This document shows positions 37,060 through 44,156 of a stretch of DNA of 64,000 bases, piece by piece. The stretch is from contig NZ_BMXS01000004.1 in assembly GCF_014651875.1 (NCBI RefSeq), positions 1-64,000 of the forward strand, read 5' to 3'. This DNA is from Litchfieldella qijiaojingensis. Its GTDB lineage: Bacteria > Pseudomonadota > Gammaproteobacteria > Pseudomonadales > Halomonadaceae. The notes under the pieces were generated by a model. That model worked only from the letters and a program-made list of their open reading frames with translations. It ran no database searches and had not been told where the DNA came from. Made by a program: the position numbers and the translations under genes. Each line of letters starts with the position of its first letter. Within the stretch, counting starts at the first letter, position 1.

Positions 37060-37323
37060 TCAGCTCGTGGAATTCGTCTCATCGGCGTCGAATCGGTCGA
37101 GCAGATCCTTGACCCGCCGATGTAGACGCTGCGGGGCTCGCACACTGACGGATTCCTCGACCTTGGCACGCAAGCGCCTTTCGAACTCCGCACGGGAAAA
37201 GCAGTCACGGCACCGCGCGAGGTGTCGTTCGATATCGGCCCTGCGCTGGCTGTCCACTTCCCGGTCGAGGTAATCGAAAAGCTGTTCGATGACTTCCTCG
37301 CAGGTCAGCTCTCTTCCGGTCAT
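37060..37323 (-). CDS. Soluble zinc-binding anti-sigma factor (ZAS/zf-HC2)
   Basis: 87-residue protein with the ZAS motif (HLARCRDC, with an upstream CEEVIEQLFDYLD helix) and no membrane segment. Soluble ZAS proteins such as RsrA hold an ECF sigma factor and release it when zinc-thiolates are oxidised or modified. Start overlaps the sigma factor stop by four bases (ATGA), the usual sigma/anti-sigma coupling. Inferred signal: oxidative or thiol-reactive stress. Confidence 0.85.
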   Translation of the reverse strand: MTGRELTCEEVIEQLFDYLDREVDSQRRADIERHLARCRDCFSRAEFERRLRAKVEESVSVRAPQRLHRRVKDLLDRFDADETNSTS

Positions 37324-37976
37324 GGTGGTTCTCCCTCGGTTCCACGGAAGGCGACCGTGAAGCCGGCCTCCCTGGCCTGTTTCCAGAGCGCCTTCTGCAG
37401 CAACGTTCGCCCACGGTTCAAGCGGGAGCGTACGGTGCCAAGCGGTATGCCGAGCAATTCGGAGACCTCACCGTACGTATAGCCCTGGACCTCAACGAAC
37501 ACAACGATCATGCGGTAAGGATCGGGCAGGGCATCCAGCGCTCGTTGCAAATCGTCTTGCAAGAGCTCGTTGAGAAAGCGGTCCTCGGTGCTGCCCCACC
37601 ACAACAGGAACGGCTGATGCAGTTGTTGGAATAGCGAGAAGCTGGTCGCATCGAGATTATCCGGCTCGCAGGTCTCGGAATCGTCCGCCATCTTCGGACG
37701 GCACTGCCGGCGGCGCCATTCACTGACGAAGGTGTTGTTCAGGATATGGAACAGCCAGCCCTCGAAACGATCGGGATCGCGCAGTTCATCCAGCTTGGTC
37801 CAGGCCTTGCCGATCGCATCGGCGACGATGTCTTCAGCATCGTCGGGGTGGCGTGTCAGGCGTAGTGCCGTGCCGTAGAGGCGATCCATCAGGCGCTCGA
37901 CTTCGCGTTCGAACCATTGACGGCGCCGCTGCCGGTGGCGGGCGCGGTCATCGCCCGAAGATGAAGAAGCTGACAT
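37320..37976 (-). CDS. ECF-family RNA polymerase sigma factor
   Basis: 218 residues with sigma region 2 (YGTALRLTRHPDDAEDIVADAIGKAWTKLDELRDPDRFEGWLFHILNNTFVSEWRRR) and region 4 (LPDPYRMIVVFVEVQGYTYGEVSELLGIPLGTVRSRLNRGR). A roughly 45-residue linker is longer than usual. Start at 37976 (MSASSSS) with GAGGG five bases upstream. It heads an operon with its anti-sigma factor and a methyltransferase. Promoter-like sequences before it and before the divergent methyltransferase gene are identical in key elements, which implies autoregulation. Confidence 0.9.
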   Translation of the reverse strand: MSASSSSGDDRARHRQRRRQWFEREVERLMDRLYGTALRLTRHPDDAEDIVADAIGKAWTKLDELRDPDRFEGWLFHILNNTFVSEWRRRQCRPKMADDSETCEPDNLDATSFSLFQQLHQPFLLWWGSTEDRFLNELLQDDLQRALDALPDPYRMIVVFVEVQGYTYGEVSELLGIPLGTVRSRLNRGRTLLQKALWKQAREAGFTVAFRGTEGEPP

Positions 37977-38124
37977 CGTCGCCCTCGAATCGCCTGGCCA
38001 AGGAACCCGGTCCAGTGTGCTGACAAGCATCGTCGATTACCTATTGAGCATGGAACATCCCTGCATGGTGGGCAATTCGGGGGATCCCCGGTGGCTGGTC
38101 TGGCGAAGCCGTCCTCCATCGCCA

Positions 38125-38152
38125 GGACGCAGCCGGGGCCGTAATGGTTCCC
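38125..38152 (-). promoter_or_regulatory. ECF-type promoter of the sigma/anti-sigma/methyltransferase operon
   Basis: Minus strand: GGGAAC (38152-38147), 16-base spacer, GCGTCC (38130-38125). The divergent promoter at 38182-38209 has the same hexamers and the same spacer length. ECF promoters typically have a GGAAC-type -35 and a CGTC-type -10. The leader to the ATG at 37976 is about 140 bases. Confidence 0.7.
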
Positions 38153-38181
38153 GGTACTTGGTCAGGGCATTTCAAAAAAGC

Positions 38182-38209
38182 GGGAACATTTGCGACCCGC
38201 CGCGCGTCC
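38182..38209 (+). promoter_or_regulatory. ECF-type promoter of the methyltransferase/cupin operon
   Basis: GGGAAC (38182-38187), 16-base spacer, GCGTCC (38204-38209), mirroring the promoter of the ECF gene itself. Start of transcription would be about 78 bases before the ATG at 38294. Confidence 0.7.
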
Positions 38210-38248
38210 TGGCGGCACACGGTGACAATGCGCCGTGAAAAACCACAA

Positions 38249-38279
38249 GGGAAACGCTTCCCAAGTACTTCCCAAGTAC
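38249..38279 (+). repeat. Inverted repeat and 11-bp tandem direct repeat in the methyltransferase leader
   Basis: GGGAA-ACGC-TTCCC (38249-38262) overlaps two tandem copies of TTCCCAAGTAC (38258-38268, 38269-38279) just before the ribosome-binding site. An 11-bp period places both on one face of the helix, suggesting a protein-binding site or an mRNA leader structure. Confidence 0.5.
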
Positions 38280-38293
38280 AGGAGGGTAGATCC

Positions 38294-39085
38294 ATGGCAA
38301 TCGAAGCACATGCGCAGACCTCGTCGCTGGACCGTTCGGACCTCGAGCGTCAGGTCAAGGAGATGTACCGGCAGGTCGCGGAGCAGCCGCAGGGCGAATT
38401 TCATTTCGAGATGGGGCGAGCCCTGGCCGAGCGCCTGGGGTATGCACCCGAGGATCTGGACCGGATTCCTGTCGAAGCGATCGACTCCTTCGCCGGAGTG
38501 GGGCATTTCTTCGACCTGGCGGACATCGCCCCTGGCGAGGTGGTGCTCGACCTGGGCAGTGGCTCGGGAATGGATGCTTTCCTTGCCGCGCTCAAGGCGG
38601 GCCCCGAAGGGCGTGTGCTGGGACTGGACATGACCGAGGCCCAGCGTCTCAAGGCCCAGCGCCTGGCCAGGGAAGCGGGGTTCGAGACGGTCGAGTTCCA
38701 TGCCGGCTATATCGAGGAGCCGCCCTTCAAGGACGCCAGCGTTGATGTCGTGATCAGCAACGGTGTGATCAATCTCTCGGCCGACAAGCCGCGAGTCTTC
38801 GCCGAGGTGGCCCGGGTGCTGCGCCCTGGCGGAAAGTTGGCGATCGCTGACATCGTCACCGAAACGTCCTTGCCCGAGCAGGTCAAGTGCAATGCCACCC
38901 TGTGGGCGGCATGCATCGGCGGTGCCATCCAGCAAGACGACTATCGCGCGGCGATCGAAAAGGCGGGGTTGCGCGTCGAGACCGTCCGTGAGCATCCGGA
39001 ATATCGCTTCCTGACCGAGTCGGCGCAGGGCGCCAGCCGCACCTATGGCGTCAAGAGTATCTCCCTGCTGGCCATCAAGGCGTAA
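38294..39085 (+). CDS. ArsM-like SAM-dependent methyltransferase, stand-alone paralogue
   Basis: 263 residues, clear paralogue of the methyltransferase half of the gene at 35819. Both share a distinctive N-terminus (MYxxVAxxPxxxFHF, LGYxPE, SFAGVGxxF) before the SAM motif (VLDLGSGSGMDAF). The block SNGVINLSADKPRVFAEVARVLRPGGKLAIADIV matches ArsM except that its SNC cysteine is Gly157; Cys207 (WAACIGGAI) and Cys199 remain. No membrane domain. The ATG at 38294 has GGAGGG eight bases upstream. Followed after 42 bases by a periplasmic cupin. Methyltransferase certain; arsenic as substrate doubtful. Confidence 0.8.
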   Translation: MAIEAHAQTSSLDRSDLERQVKEMYRQVAEQPQGEFHFEMGRALAERLGYAPEDLDRIPVEAIDSFAGVGHFFDLADIAPGEVVLDLGSGSGMDAFLAALKAGPEGRVLGLDMTEAQRLKAQRLAREAGFETVEFHAGYIEEPPFKDASVDVVISNGVINLSADKPRVFAEVARVLRPGGKLAIADIVTETSLPEQVKCNATLWAACIGGAIQQDDYRAAIEKAGLRVETVREHPEYRFLTESAQGASRTYGVKSISLLAIKA

Positions 39086-39127
39086 CGGCGCAGGGGCCAA
39101 AGAGAGCAACAACGGAGGACAACGGAC

Positions 39128-39607
39128 ATGAACAAGACATTCATCCTGACCGCCACGGCCCTGACCCTGGGCCTGTCTACTGCCACAGCCAGTGCCGAAA
39201 CGCTGCCCTATCACGGCAATGGCCACATCATCGGAAGCGCGAACGAACTGGAGTGGGGGCCGGTGGGCTCCATGGGCGGGGGAGCCGAGATCGCCATCAT
39301 CGAGGGGGATCTCAGCGAAGAGGCGCCGTTCACCATTCGCCTCAGGCTCGAGGACGGCTATGAGATCAAGCCTCATGTCCATCCGGCGTACGAACGGGTC
39401 ACGGTGCTTTCAGGCACCTTGCACTTCGCCCATGGCGAGACCTACGACCCGGAAGCCACGCGGGCGCTGTCCGAGGGCGGGTTTGCCATCATGTCGCCGG
39501 GAGACCCGATGTTCGGCTACGCCGAGGGTGAGACGATCATTCAGTTGCACGGCGTGGGGCCTTGGGGCATCGAATACCACAACCACGAGGATGACCCGCG
39601 CAACTGA
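39128..39607 (+). CDS. Periplasmic cupin-domain protein
   Basis: 159 residues: signal peptide (to TASA-E, about residue 24) and one cupin barrel with metal-ligand motif 1 IKPHVHPAYERVTVLSG and motif 2 HGVGPWGIEYHNH. Similar small periplasmic cupins are encoded beside stress-responsive ECF systems. Substrate unknown. Co-directional with the methyltransferase gene, likely one ECF-dependent transcript ending at the hairpin at 39631. Confidence 0.8.
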   Translation: MNKTFILTATALTLGLSTATASAETLPYHGNGHIIGSANELEWGPVGSMGGGAEIAIIEGDLSEEAPFTIRLRLEDGYEIKPHVHPAYERVTVLSGTLHFAHGETYDPEATRALSEGGFAIMSPGDPMFGYAEGETIIQLHGVGPWGIEYHNHEDDPRN

Positions 39608-39630
39608 AGGACACCTTGTCGTGACGCTCT

Positions 39631-39662
39631 GGTGCCGCACGGGGTGCGGCACCCCGGTCTTT
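39631..39662 (+). terminator. Terminator-like hairpin after the cupin gene
   Basis: Perfect ten-base stem GGTGCCGCAC / GTGCGGCACC (39631-39640, 39644-39653) with a GGG loop, followed by CCGGTCTTTCC, a weak T tract. Confidence 0.6.
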
Positions 39663-39721
39663 CCGTGTGGCCGGTCCGGCGGCTGACGCGCCCCGGGAGC
39701 AAGGGTCACCGGGGCGAGCTC

Positions 39722-39961
39722 TCATGGCCGCATCACCATCTTCGCCTCGGTGAGCCGCTTGACCACACTCTTGAACCTGTTCTTGAGGATCACCGTCTCG
39801 CCGCTGGTCAGGGTGATCACGGCCACCGGCTCGTGGCGCGGCTCGTTCTCCGCCTCGATCTCGGGACGAATCTGCGCGATCTGGTCGAGATGCAGCAGCA
39901 GGACATACTCTTCCTCGGTGGTGGGATAGTCGGTGATGACCTCGATGAATCGGTGACTCAT
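39722..39961 (-). CDS. Small FlbD-like protein of unknown function
   Basis: 79 residues (MSHRFIEVITDYP...). The body VITLTSGETVILKNRFKSVVKRL resembles the short FlbD-like fold (VITLxxGxxxxVxE). The N-terminus is acidic and the C-terminus basic. Start at 39961 with GGAG upstream. Flanked by hairpins at 39689-39716 and 40063-40088. No flagellar genes nearby, so a flagellar role is not implied. Confidence 0.55.
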   Translation of the reverse strand: MSHRFIEVITDYPTTEEEYVLLLHLDQIAQIRPEIEAENEPRHEPVAVITLTSGETVILKNRFKSVVKRLTEAKMVMRP

Positions 39962-40062
39962 AGTCGTTTCGCTCCATGAGCGGTAGATGGCCCTCAGTCT
40001 AGTCGAGGCCTGGCTGAGTCTCGCGCGGTGCTGCCAGTCAGTCGCCGGTGAAGATGCGAAAG

Positions 40063-40088
40063 ACGGCGACGCCCGGGGGCGTCGCCGT
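40063..40088 (-). terminator. Terminator of betT
   Basis: Eleven-base stem ACGGCGACGCC / GGCGTCGCCGT with a four-base loop, followed on the minus strand by CTTTCG. It lies 22 bases beyond the betT stop. Confidence 0.7.
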
Positions 40089-40110
40089 CGTCGACAGGCA
40101 CTATAGGAGA

Positions 40111-42159
40111 TCAAGAGGGAGTGCCTAGCGCCTCCGCCTCGCCAATGGAGCCGGGCATGGCATGTACGGCGCCGTTCTGAACGCTGAGTGCCAGGAACTG
40201 CAGGTGGCGTTCGTACTCGGCGAGTACATCGCCAAGGACCTGGCCGCGGGTATAGCCGTTCAGGTCCTGTCCCAAGCCGCCTTCGGCGAGATAGACATCC
40301 AGGCGCAGATAGTAGTCGTCATCCACTGGCAGGAAGCTTGGCGCACGCATGCGGTGCGGCCGGACCTGATAGACGAAGCTCTGGGCGTTGTCGAACTCCA
40401 CCTGCAGGGTCAGACGCGGCAGCGGCTCGCCTTCTACCTGCTCCTCGTCGACGTTGGCCGTCTGGCCGCGGCTCTCGAGTTCCTGGGCGAACTGGGCAAG
40501 GGCCGGGCGAATCGCATGTTCGATGGTAGCGGCGGCTCCGGCACGGTTGGAGGTATCCAGGGCCCGGTCGAGACGCTCGCGCCAGTCGCCTTCAGGGGTA
40601 ATGTCGGCGATTCGGCGGCGAGCAAGTGCCTTGTCGCCTTCCATCCGCAAGGCGCGATAGGTGCCGGCCATGATGGCGAAGATCACCACCGAGAACGGCA
40701 GGGCGGTGATCACCACGGCGCTCTGCAAGGCGTTGAGCCCGCCGGCCATTAACAGGGCAACGGTGACCAGGCCGATCATTGCCGACCAGAAGATACGCAG
40801 CCTGATCGGTGCGTCGTGGTTGACGTCGGAGAGAATCGACGTGAAGTTGGCCAGCACCAGGGCGCCTGAGTCCGCCGAAGTGACGAAGAACACGATACCC
40901 AGGATGGTTACCACGCCTGCGGTGGCAATGGCCCAAGGATAGTGCTCGAGCAGGGTGTACATGGTGGTCTGGGGAGTGCTCAGGGCCTGTTGGCCGAGTT
41001 CGGCGACACCTTGGTTGGCGACCAGTTCGATGCCGCTGTTACCGAATACCGACATCCAGATCATCATGAAGGCCAGCGGGATGCCCAGGGCACCAGCGAC
41101 GAATTCGCGAATGGTGCGTCCACGCGAGATGCGTGCCAGGAACAGGCCGACGAACGGTGTCCAGGCGATCCACCAACCCCAGAAGAAGATGGTCCACCAA
41201 CCTTTCCATTCATTGGCTTCGGCGCCGGCATAGGCATAGGTATCGAAGCTCTTGCCGATGAAGCCGCTGAAGTAGTCGCCGATGTTATTGACCGCCATGT
41301 CGAGCAGTTTCAGGGTCTGCCCCTGGAACAGCACGAACAGCAGCAGGGCCAGCGCCAGCAGCATGTTGAATTCCGACAGGCGGCGAATACCCTTGTCGAC
41401 ACCGCTGACCACCGAAATGGTGGCGATCACCACGACCAGCGCGATCAACACGATCTGTACCGACAGGCTCTCCGGCACGTCGAACATGTAGTTCAGCCCG
41501 TAGTTGAGTTGCATGACGCCGATGCCGAGGCTGGTGGCGATACCGAACACGGTGGAGATCACTGCGGTGATGTCCACCGTATGCCCGATGGGACCGTAGA
41601 TACGCTTGCCAAGAAGTGGGTAGAGGGCGCTGCGGATCGACAGCGGAAGACGATGACGATAGCTGAAGTAGGCCAGCGCCATGCCCATCAGCACGTATAG
41701 TCCCCAGCCGGACAGGCCCCAGTGGAAGAACGTCTGGACTACCGCGGCGCGCATCGCCGCCTGGCTTTCCGGCTGGAGATCCGGCGGGGCCAGGTAGTGG
41801 GAGAGCGGCTCGGCGACGCTGAAGAAAAGCAGGTCGATACCGATACCGGCGGCGAACAGCATCGCCGACCACGATAGCAAGGAGAACTCTGGCCGCGAAT
41901 GATCGGGGCCGAGGCGGATACTGCCGAATCGTGACATACCGATGGCGACCACGAAGACCAGATAGGCCACCACCGCCAGCATGTAGTACCAGCCGAAGGT
42001 TTCACTGACCCAGGCCAAGGCGGCGTCGAAGAAGGCGCCAGCTTGTTCGGTGAAGGTCATGGTGATTACGAGGAAGACGAGAATTCCTGCCACCGAGCCG
42101 TGGAACACGGCCGGATTGAGTCGGTCTCGCCGTTCAGGCATAGCATTGCCATTCGCCAT
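40111..42159 (-). CDS. betT: BCCT-family choline/betaine transporter, BetT type
   Basis: 682-residue Na+- or H+-coupled carrier with twelve membrane helices and the BCCT signature (WTIFFWGWWIAWTPFVGLFLARISRGRT). A C-terminal cytoplasmic domain of about 160 residues (from residue 525) is characteristic of BetT-like proteins and acts in osmotic control. Likely substrate choline, precursor of glycine betaine. GGGAG precedes the ATG. Upstream lie a palindrome and a BetI-like operator; no bet enzymes are in the window. Confidence 0.88.
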   Translation of the reverse strand: MANGNAMPERRDRLNPAVFHGSVAGILVFLVITMTFTEQAGAFFDAALAWVSETFGWYYMLAVVAYLVFVVAIGMSRFGSIRLGPDHSRPEFSLLSWSAMLFAAGIGIDLLFFSVAEPLSHYLAPPDLQPESQAAMRAAVVQTFFHWGLSGWGLYVLMGMALAYFSYRHRLPLSIRSALYPLLGKRIYGPIGHTVDITAVISTVFGIATSLGIGVMQLNYGLNYMFDVPESLSVQIVLIALVVVIATISVVSGVDKGIRRLSEFNMLLALALLLFVLFQGQTLKLLDMAVNNIGDYFSGFIGKSFDTYAYAGAEANEWKGWWTIFFWGWWIAWTPFVGLFLARISRGRTIREFVAGALGIPLAFMMIWMSVFGNSGIELVANQGVAELGQQALSTPQTTMYTLLEHYPWAIATAGVVTILGIVFFVTSADSGALVLANFTSILSDVNHDAPIRLRIFWSAMIGLVTVALLMAGGLNALQSAVVITALPFSVVIFAIMAGTYRALRMEGDKALARRRIADITPEGDWRERLDRALDTSNRAGAAATIEHAIRPALAQFAQELESRGQTANVDEEQVEGEPLPRLTLQVEFDNAQSFVYQVRPHRMRAPSFLPVDDDYYLRLDVYLAEGGLGQDLNGYTRGQVLGDVLAEYERHLQFLALSVQNGAVHAMPGSIGEAEALGTPS

Positions 42160-42285
42160 GGGGTTGACTCCCTATGTGTTGTTGATATCTGTCTCGCGCC
42201 TCGGGGCGGTGCGACACGCCGGGCTGCCCGAGCGAGGCGGGAAGCCGGAAGTGAGGGCGTCCTTGAGTATCATTCATCGCTTGCT

Positions 42286-42317
42286 GTTATTTTGATTGAA
42301 TGAGCAATCAAAATAAC
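42286..42317. promoter_or_regulatory. Perfect 13-bp inverted repeat upstream of betT
   Basis: GTTATTTTGATTG (42286-42298), six-base spacer, CAATCAAAATAAC (42305-42317), 127 bases before the betT start. It shares TTGATTG with the site at 42484. AT-rich against a GC-rich background, fitting a TetR-type operator or promoter region. Confidence 0.6.
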
Positions 42318-42483
42318 GCCAAAAGGCTTTCCTTGCCTAGGCCCTGAATGATGGGATGTCGCAATCAGACACGAAACACGGATTCGATGCCTGGGGCATC
42401 TTGATGGTGGTGGCAATCCCTCACTGACCTGGCTTGTCTTGGAACGACATCGCCTGGGAGTGGCTTGCCACCGGATAATCAAT

Positions 42484-42510
42484 TTTTATTGATTGATCGT
42501 TCAAATAAAA
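42484..42510. promoter_or_regulatory. BetI-like operator upstream of betT
   Basis: 27 bases containing TTTTATTGATTGATCG followed by TTCAAATAAAA, an imperfect palindrome that strongly resembles BetI boxes (TTGAACG...CAATCAAT). BetI is the choline-responsive TetR repressor of bet genes. Located 325 bases before betT, at the far end of the gap. The intended target could therefore be betT with a long leader or a lost divergent gene. Confidence 0.5.
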
Positions 42511-42579
42511 TACGTGCTTCTCGAACGAAGTGCAACTCCTGCCCCGTCAACTCATCGCTCAGGGCAAGGCCGGGCCACG

Positions 42580-42604
42580 AAAAAGCCCGGTATCAAAACC
42601 GGGC
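42580..42604 (-). terminator. Terminator of the Spy-like gene
   Basis: Minus strand: stem GCCCGGT / ACCGGGC followed by TTTTT. 63 bases beyond the stop of the Spy-like gene. Confidence 0.85.
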
Positions 42605-42666
42605 AAGCAGGGAGCTACGGGGGTAGCGTCTGCCCGGCGGTGCATCGCACTGCCGGGGCGGGGGTA

Positions 42667-43329
42667 TCAGGCGTCTTCATCCTGGTGGCTGGAGCCGTGC
42701 TTGCCATGAGGCATGCCATGATGACCTTTGTGGTGGCCGTGGTGCGGCTTCATGATGTCGCGGAGTTCCGCCATCTGTTCGTCGCTTAGAATCTCGGACA
42801 GGGCGGCGCGGTGCTCGTCACGCAGCTCCAGCCAAGCGGCGCGCCGGTCTTCACGGCTGTCGAATTCTTGATTACGCAGCTCTCGGGCGTCGGACATCAT
42901 CGCTTCGCGGGCATCCAACAGGGCCTGCCGCTCATCTTCGCTAAGCCCCCAACCATCGATCAGGACGTTCAAGCGCTCCTGCATGGCCTGGCGGCGTTCG
43001 GCATGGTGCTCCTCGTGCATCTCGCGCATGGCGGCGCGCAGGGCTTCATGCTGTTCGTCGTCGAGGATCTCTGCCATCTGCTCGCGATGCTGGTGTTGCA
43101 ACTCGTGCATGGCTTCGCGATGTTCGCGATGTGCCTCATCCAGTGCAGCGCGGGTCTCTGCGTCCAGACCGGCACGCTCGTAGAGTGCCTGGCGGTGTTC
43201 CTGATGCCGTTCGCTCCAGGGATGGTGGGGGCCTTCGCCGGGAGAGGCGATGGCAGCAAGCGTCAAAGGTGCGATAGCCGCCGCCAGCAGGGCCGGCATC
43301 AGCAGTTTGCGTGTGATCAATCGGATCAT
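42667..43329 (-). CDS. Spy/CpxP-like periplasmic stress protein with duplicated domain
   Basis: 220 residues: signal peptide (ending LAAIA-SPG), then a highly charged helical protein. Two similar halves are seen: AHREHREAMHELQHQHREQMAEILDDEQHEAL and AWLELRDEHRAALSEILSDEQMAEL, each with the LTxxQ-like ILxDEQ motif of the Spy/CpxP/ZraP family. The C-terminus is His-rich (HHGHHKGHHGMPHGKHG), suggesting metal binding. Family members are chaperones or metal sensors of the envelope. Start at 43329 has AAGGAG. It follows a BaeR-like regulator, which controls spy in E. coli. Confidence 0.8.
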   Translation of the reverse strand: MIRLITRKLLMPALLAAAIAPLTLAAIASPGEGPHHPWSERHQEHRQALYERAGLDAETRAALDEAHREHREAMHELQHQHREQMAEILDDEQHEALRAAMREMHEEHHAERRQAMQERLNVLIDGWGLSEDERQALLDAREAMMSDARELRNQEFDSREDRRAAWLELRDEHRAALSEILSDEQMAELRDIMKPHHGHHKGHHGMPHGKHGSSHQDEDA

Positions 43330-43395
43330 GGCAAGACACTCCTTGTGGTCTCTATGTCGACGCTTGCAGTCTCGCCAAATCTTGTGCACCGAGGA

Positions 43396-43442
43396 TGCAG
43401 GGAGCGTGCAATCACCGGGTAAAAGCGTGCACGCTCCCTGCA
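43396..43442. promoter_or_regulatory. Perfect 15-bp inverted repeat between the BaeR-like gene and the Spy-like gene
   Basis: TGCAGGGAGCGTGCA (43396-43410), a 17-base spacer, TGCACGCTCCCTGCA (43428-43442). No T run on either side, so a simple intrinsic terminator is unlikely. It sits nine bases beyond the regulator stop and 67 bases before the Spy-like start. It could be an operator of the regulator or an mRNA hairpin that separates the two messages. Confidence 0.6.
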
Positions 43443-43451
43443 CGTTCGGGG

Positions 43452-44156
43452 TCACTCCTCCGGCTGATACTTGTAGCCTACGCCGTAGACCGAGCGGATG
43501 ATCTCGCGCTCGGGCCACACATCGCCGATCTTCTTGCGCAGCTTCTTGATATGACTATCGACGGTGCGTTCGGAGACGATGCGGTGGTCGCGGTACATGT
43601 GGTCCATCAACTGGTCGCGCGAGAAGATGCGCCCTGGCGCGCCCATCATTACCTTGAGCAGTTGGAATTCCACTGCCGTGAGCCCAAGGTCGTGGCCATC
43701 GGCCAGCGCTCGCCAGCCATCCTCGTCGAGTACCAGGGCGGCGCCCGCGCTGGGTACGTCATAGCCGTCGAGGGTACGGCTGCGGCGCAGCACGGCCTTG
43801 ACCCGGGCCACTACCTCACGGGGGCTGAACGGCTTGCAGATGTAGTCGTCGGCGCCCAGCTCCAGACCCAGCAGGCGGTCGACTTCCTCGACTCGGGCGG
43901 TGACCATGATCACCGGCAGTCGTGGCCAGCGCTCGCGAATCTGGCGGCACAGCGTCAAGCCATCGGTGCCGGGCAGCATCAAGTCGAGCAGTACCAGCGT
44001 GGGACTCTGTGCTTCCAGCCATGGCATGACCTCGTCGCCATGCTCCAGGTGGTGGGTGTGGAAGCCGCTATCGGTCAGATAATCGGCCATCAGTCGAGCG
44101 ATCTTGGGTTCGTCCTCGACGATCAGAATGCTGTCGCCATTGTCGTTACCGCTCAT
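43452..44156 (-). CDS. baeR: OmpR-family response regulator, BaeR-like
   Basis: 234 residues: receiver (ILIVEDEPKIARLMADYL, phospho-Asp in LVLLDLMLPGTDG, lysine in CKPFSPRE) and winged helix (LTAVEFQLLKVMMGAPGRIFSRDQLMDHMY, VDSHIKKLRKKIGDVWPE). Start at 44156 overlaps the kinase stop (ATGA). It resembles BaeR/CpxR group regulators of envelope stress; the Spy-like gene downstream fits a BaeR-type regulon. Confidence 0.85.
   Translation of the reverse strand: MSGNDNGDSILIVEDEPKIARLMADYLTDSGFHTHHLEHGDEVMPWLEAQSPTLVLLDLMLPGTDGLTLCRQIRERWPRLPVIMVTARVEEVDRLLGLELGADDYICKPFSPREVVARVKAVLRRSRTLDGYDVPSAGAALVLDEDGWRALADGHDLGLTAVEFQLLKVMMGAPGRIFSRDQLMDHMYRDHRIVSERTVDSHIKKLRKKIGDVWPEREIIRSVYGVGYKYQPEE

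Noticed and set aside
38294-39085. Straight annotation as arsenite methyltransferase ArsM
   Set aside because: One of the conserved arsenic-binding cysteines is Gly, and no ars genes are nearby; only the fold is supported.
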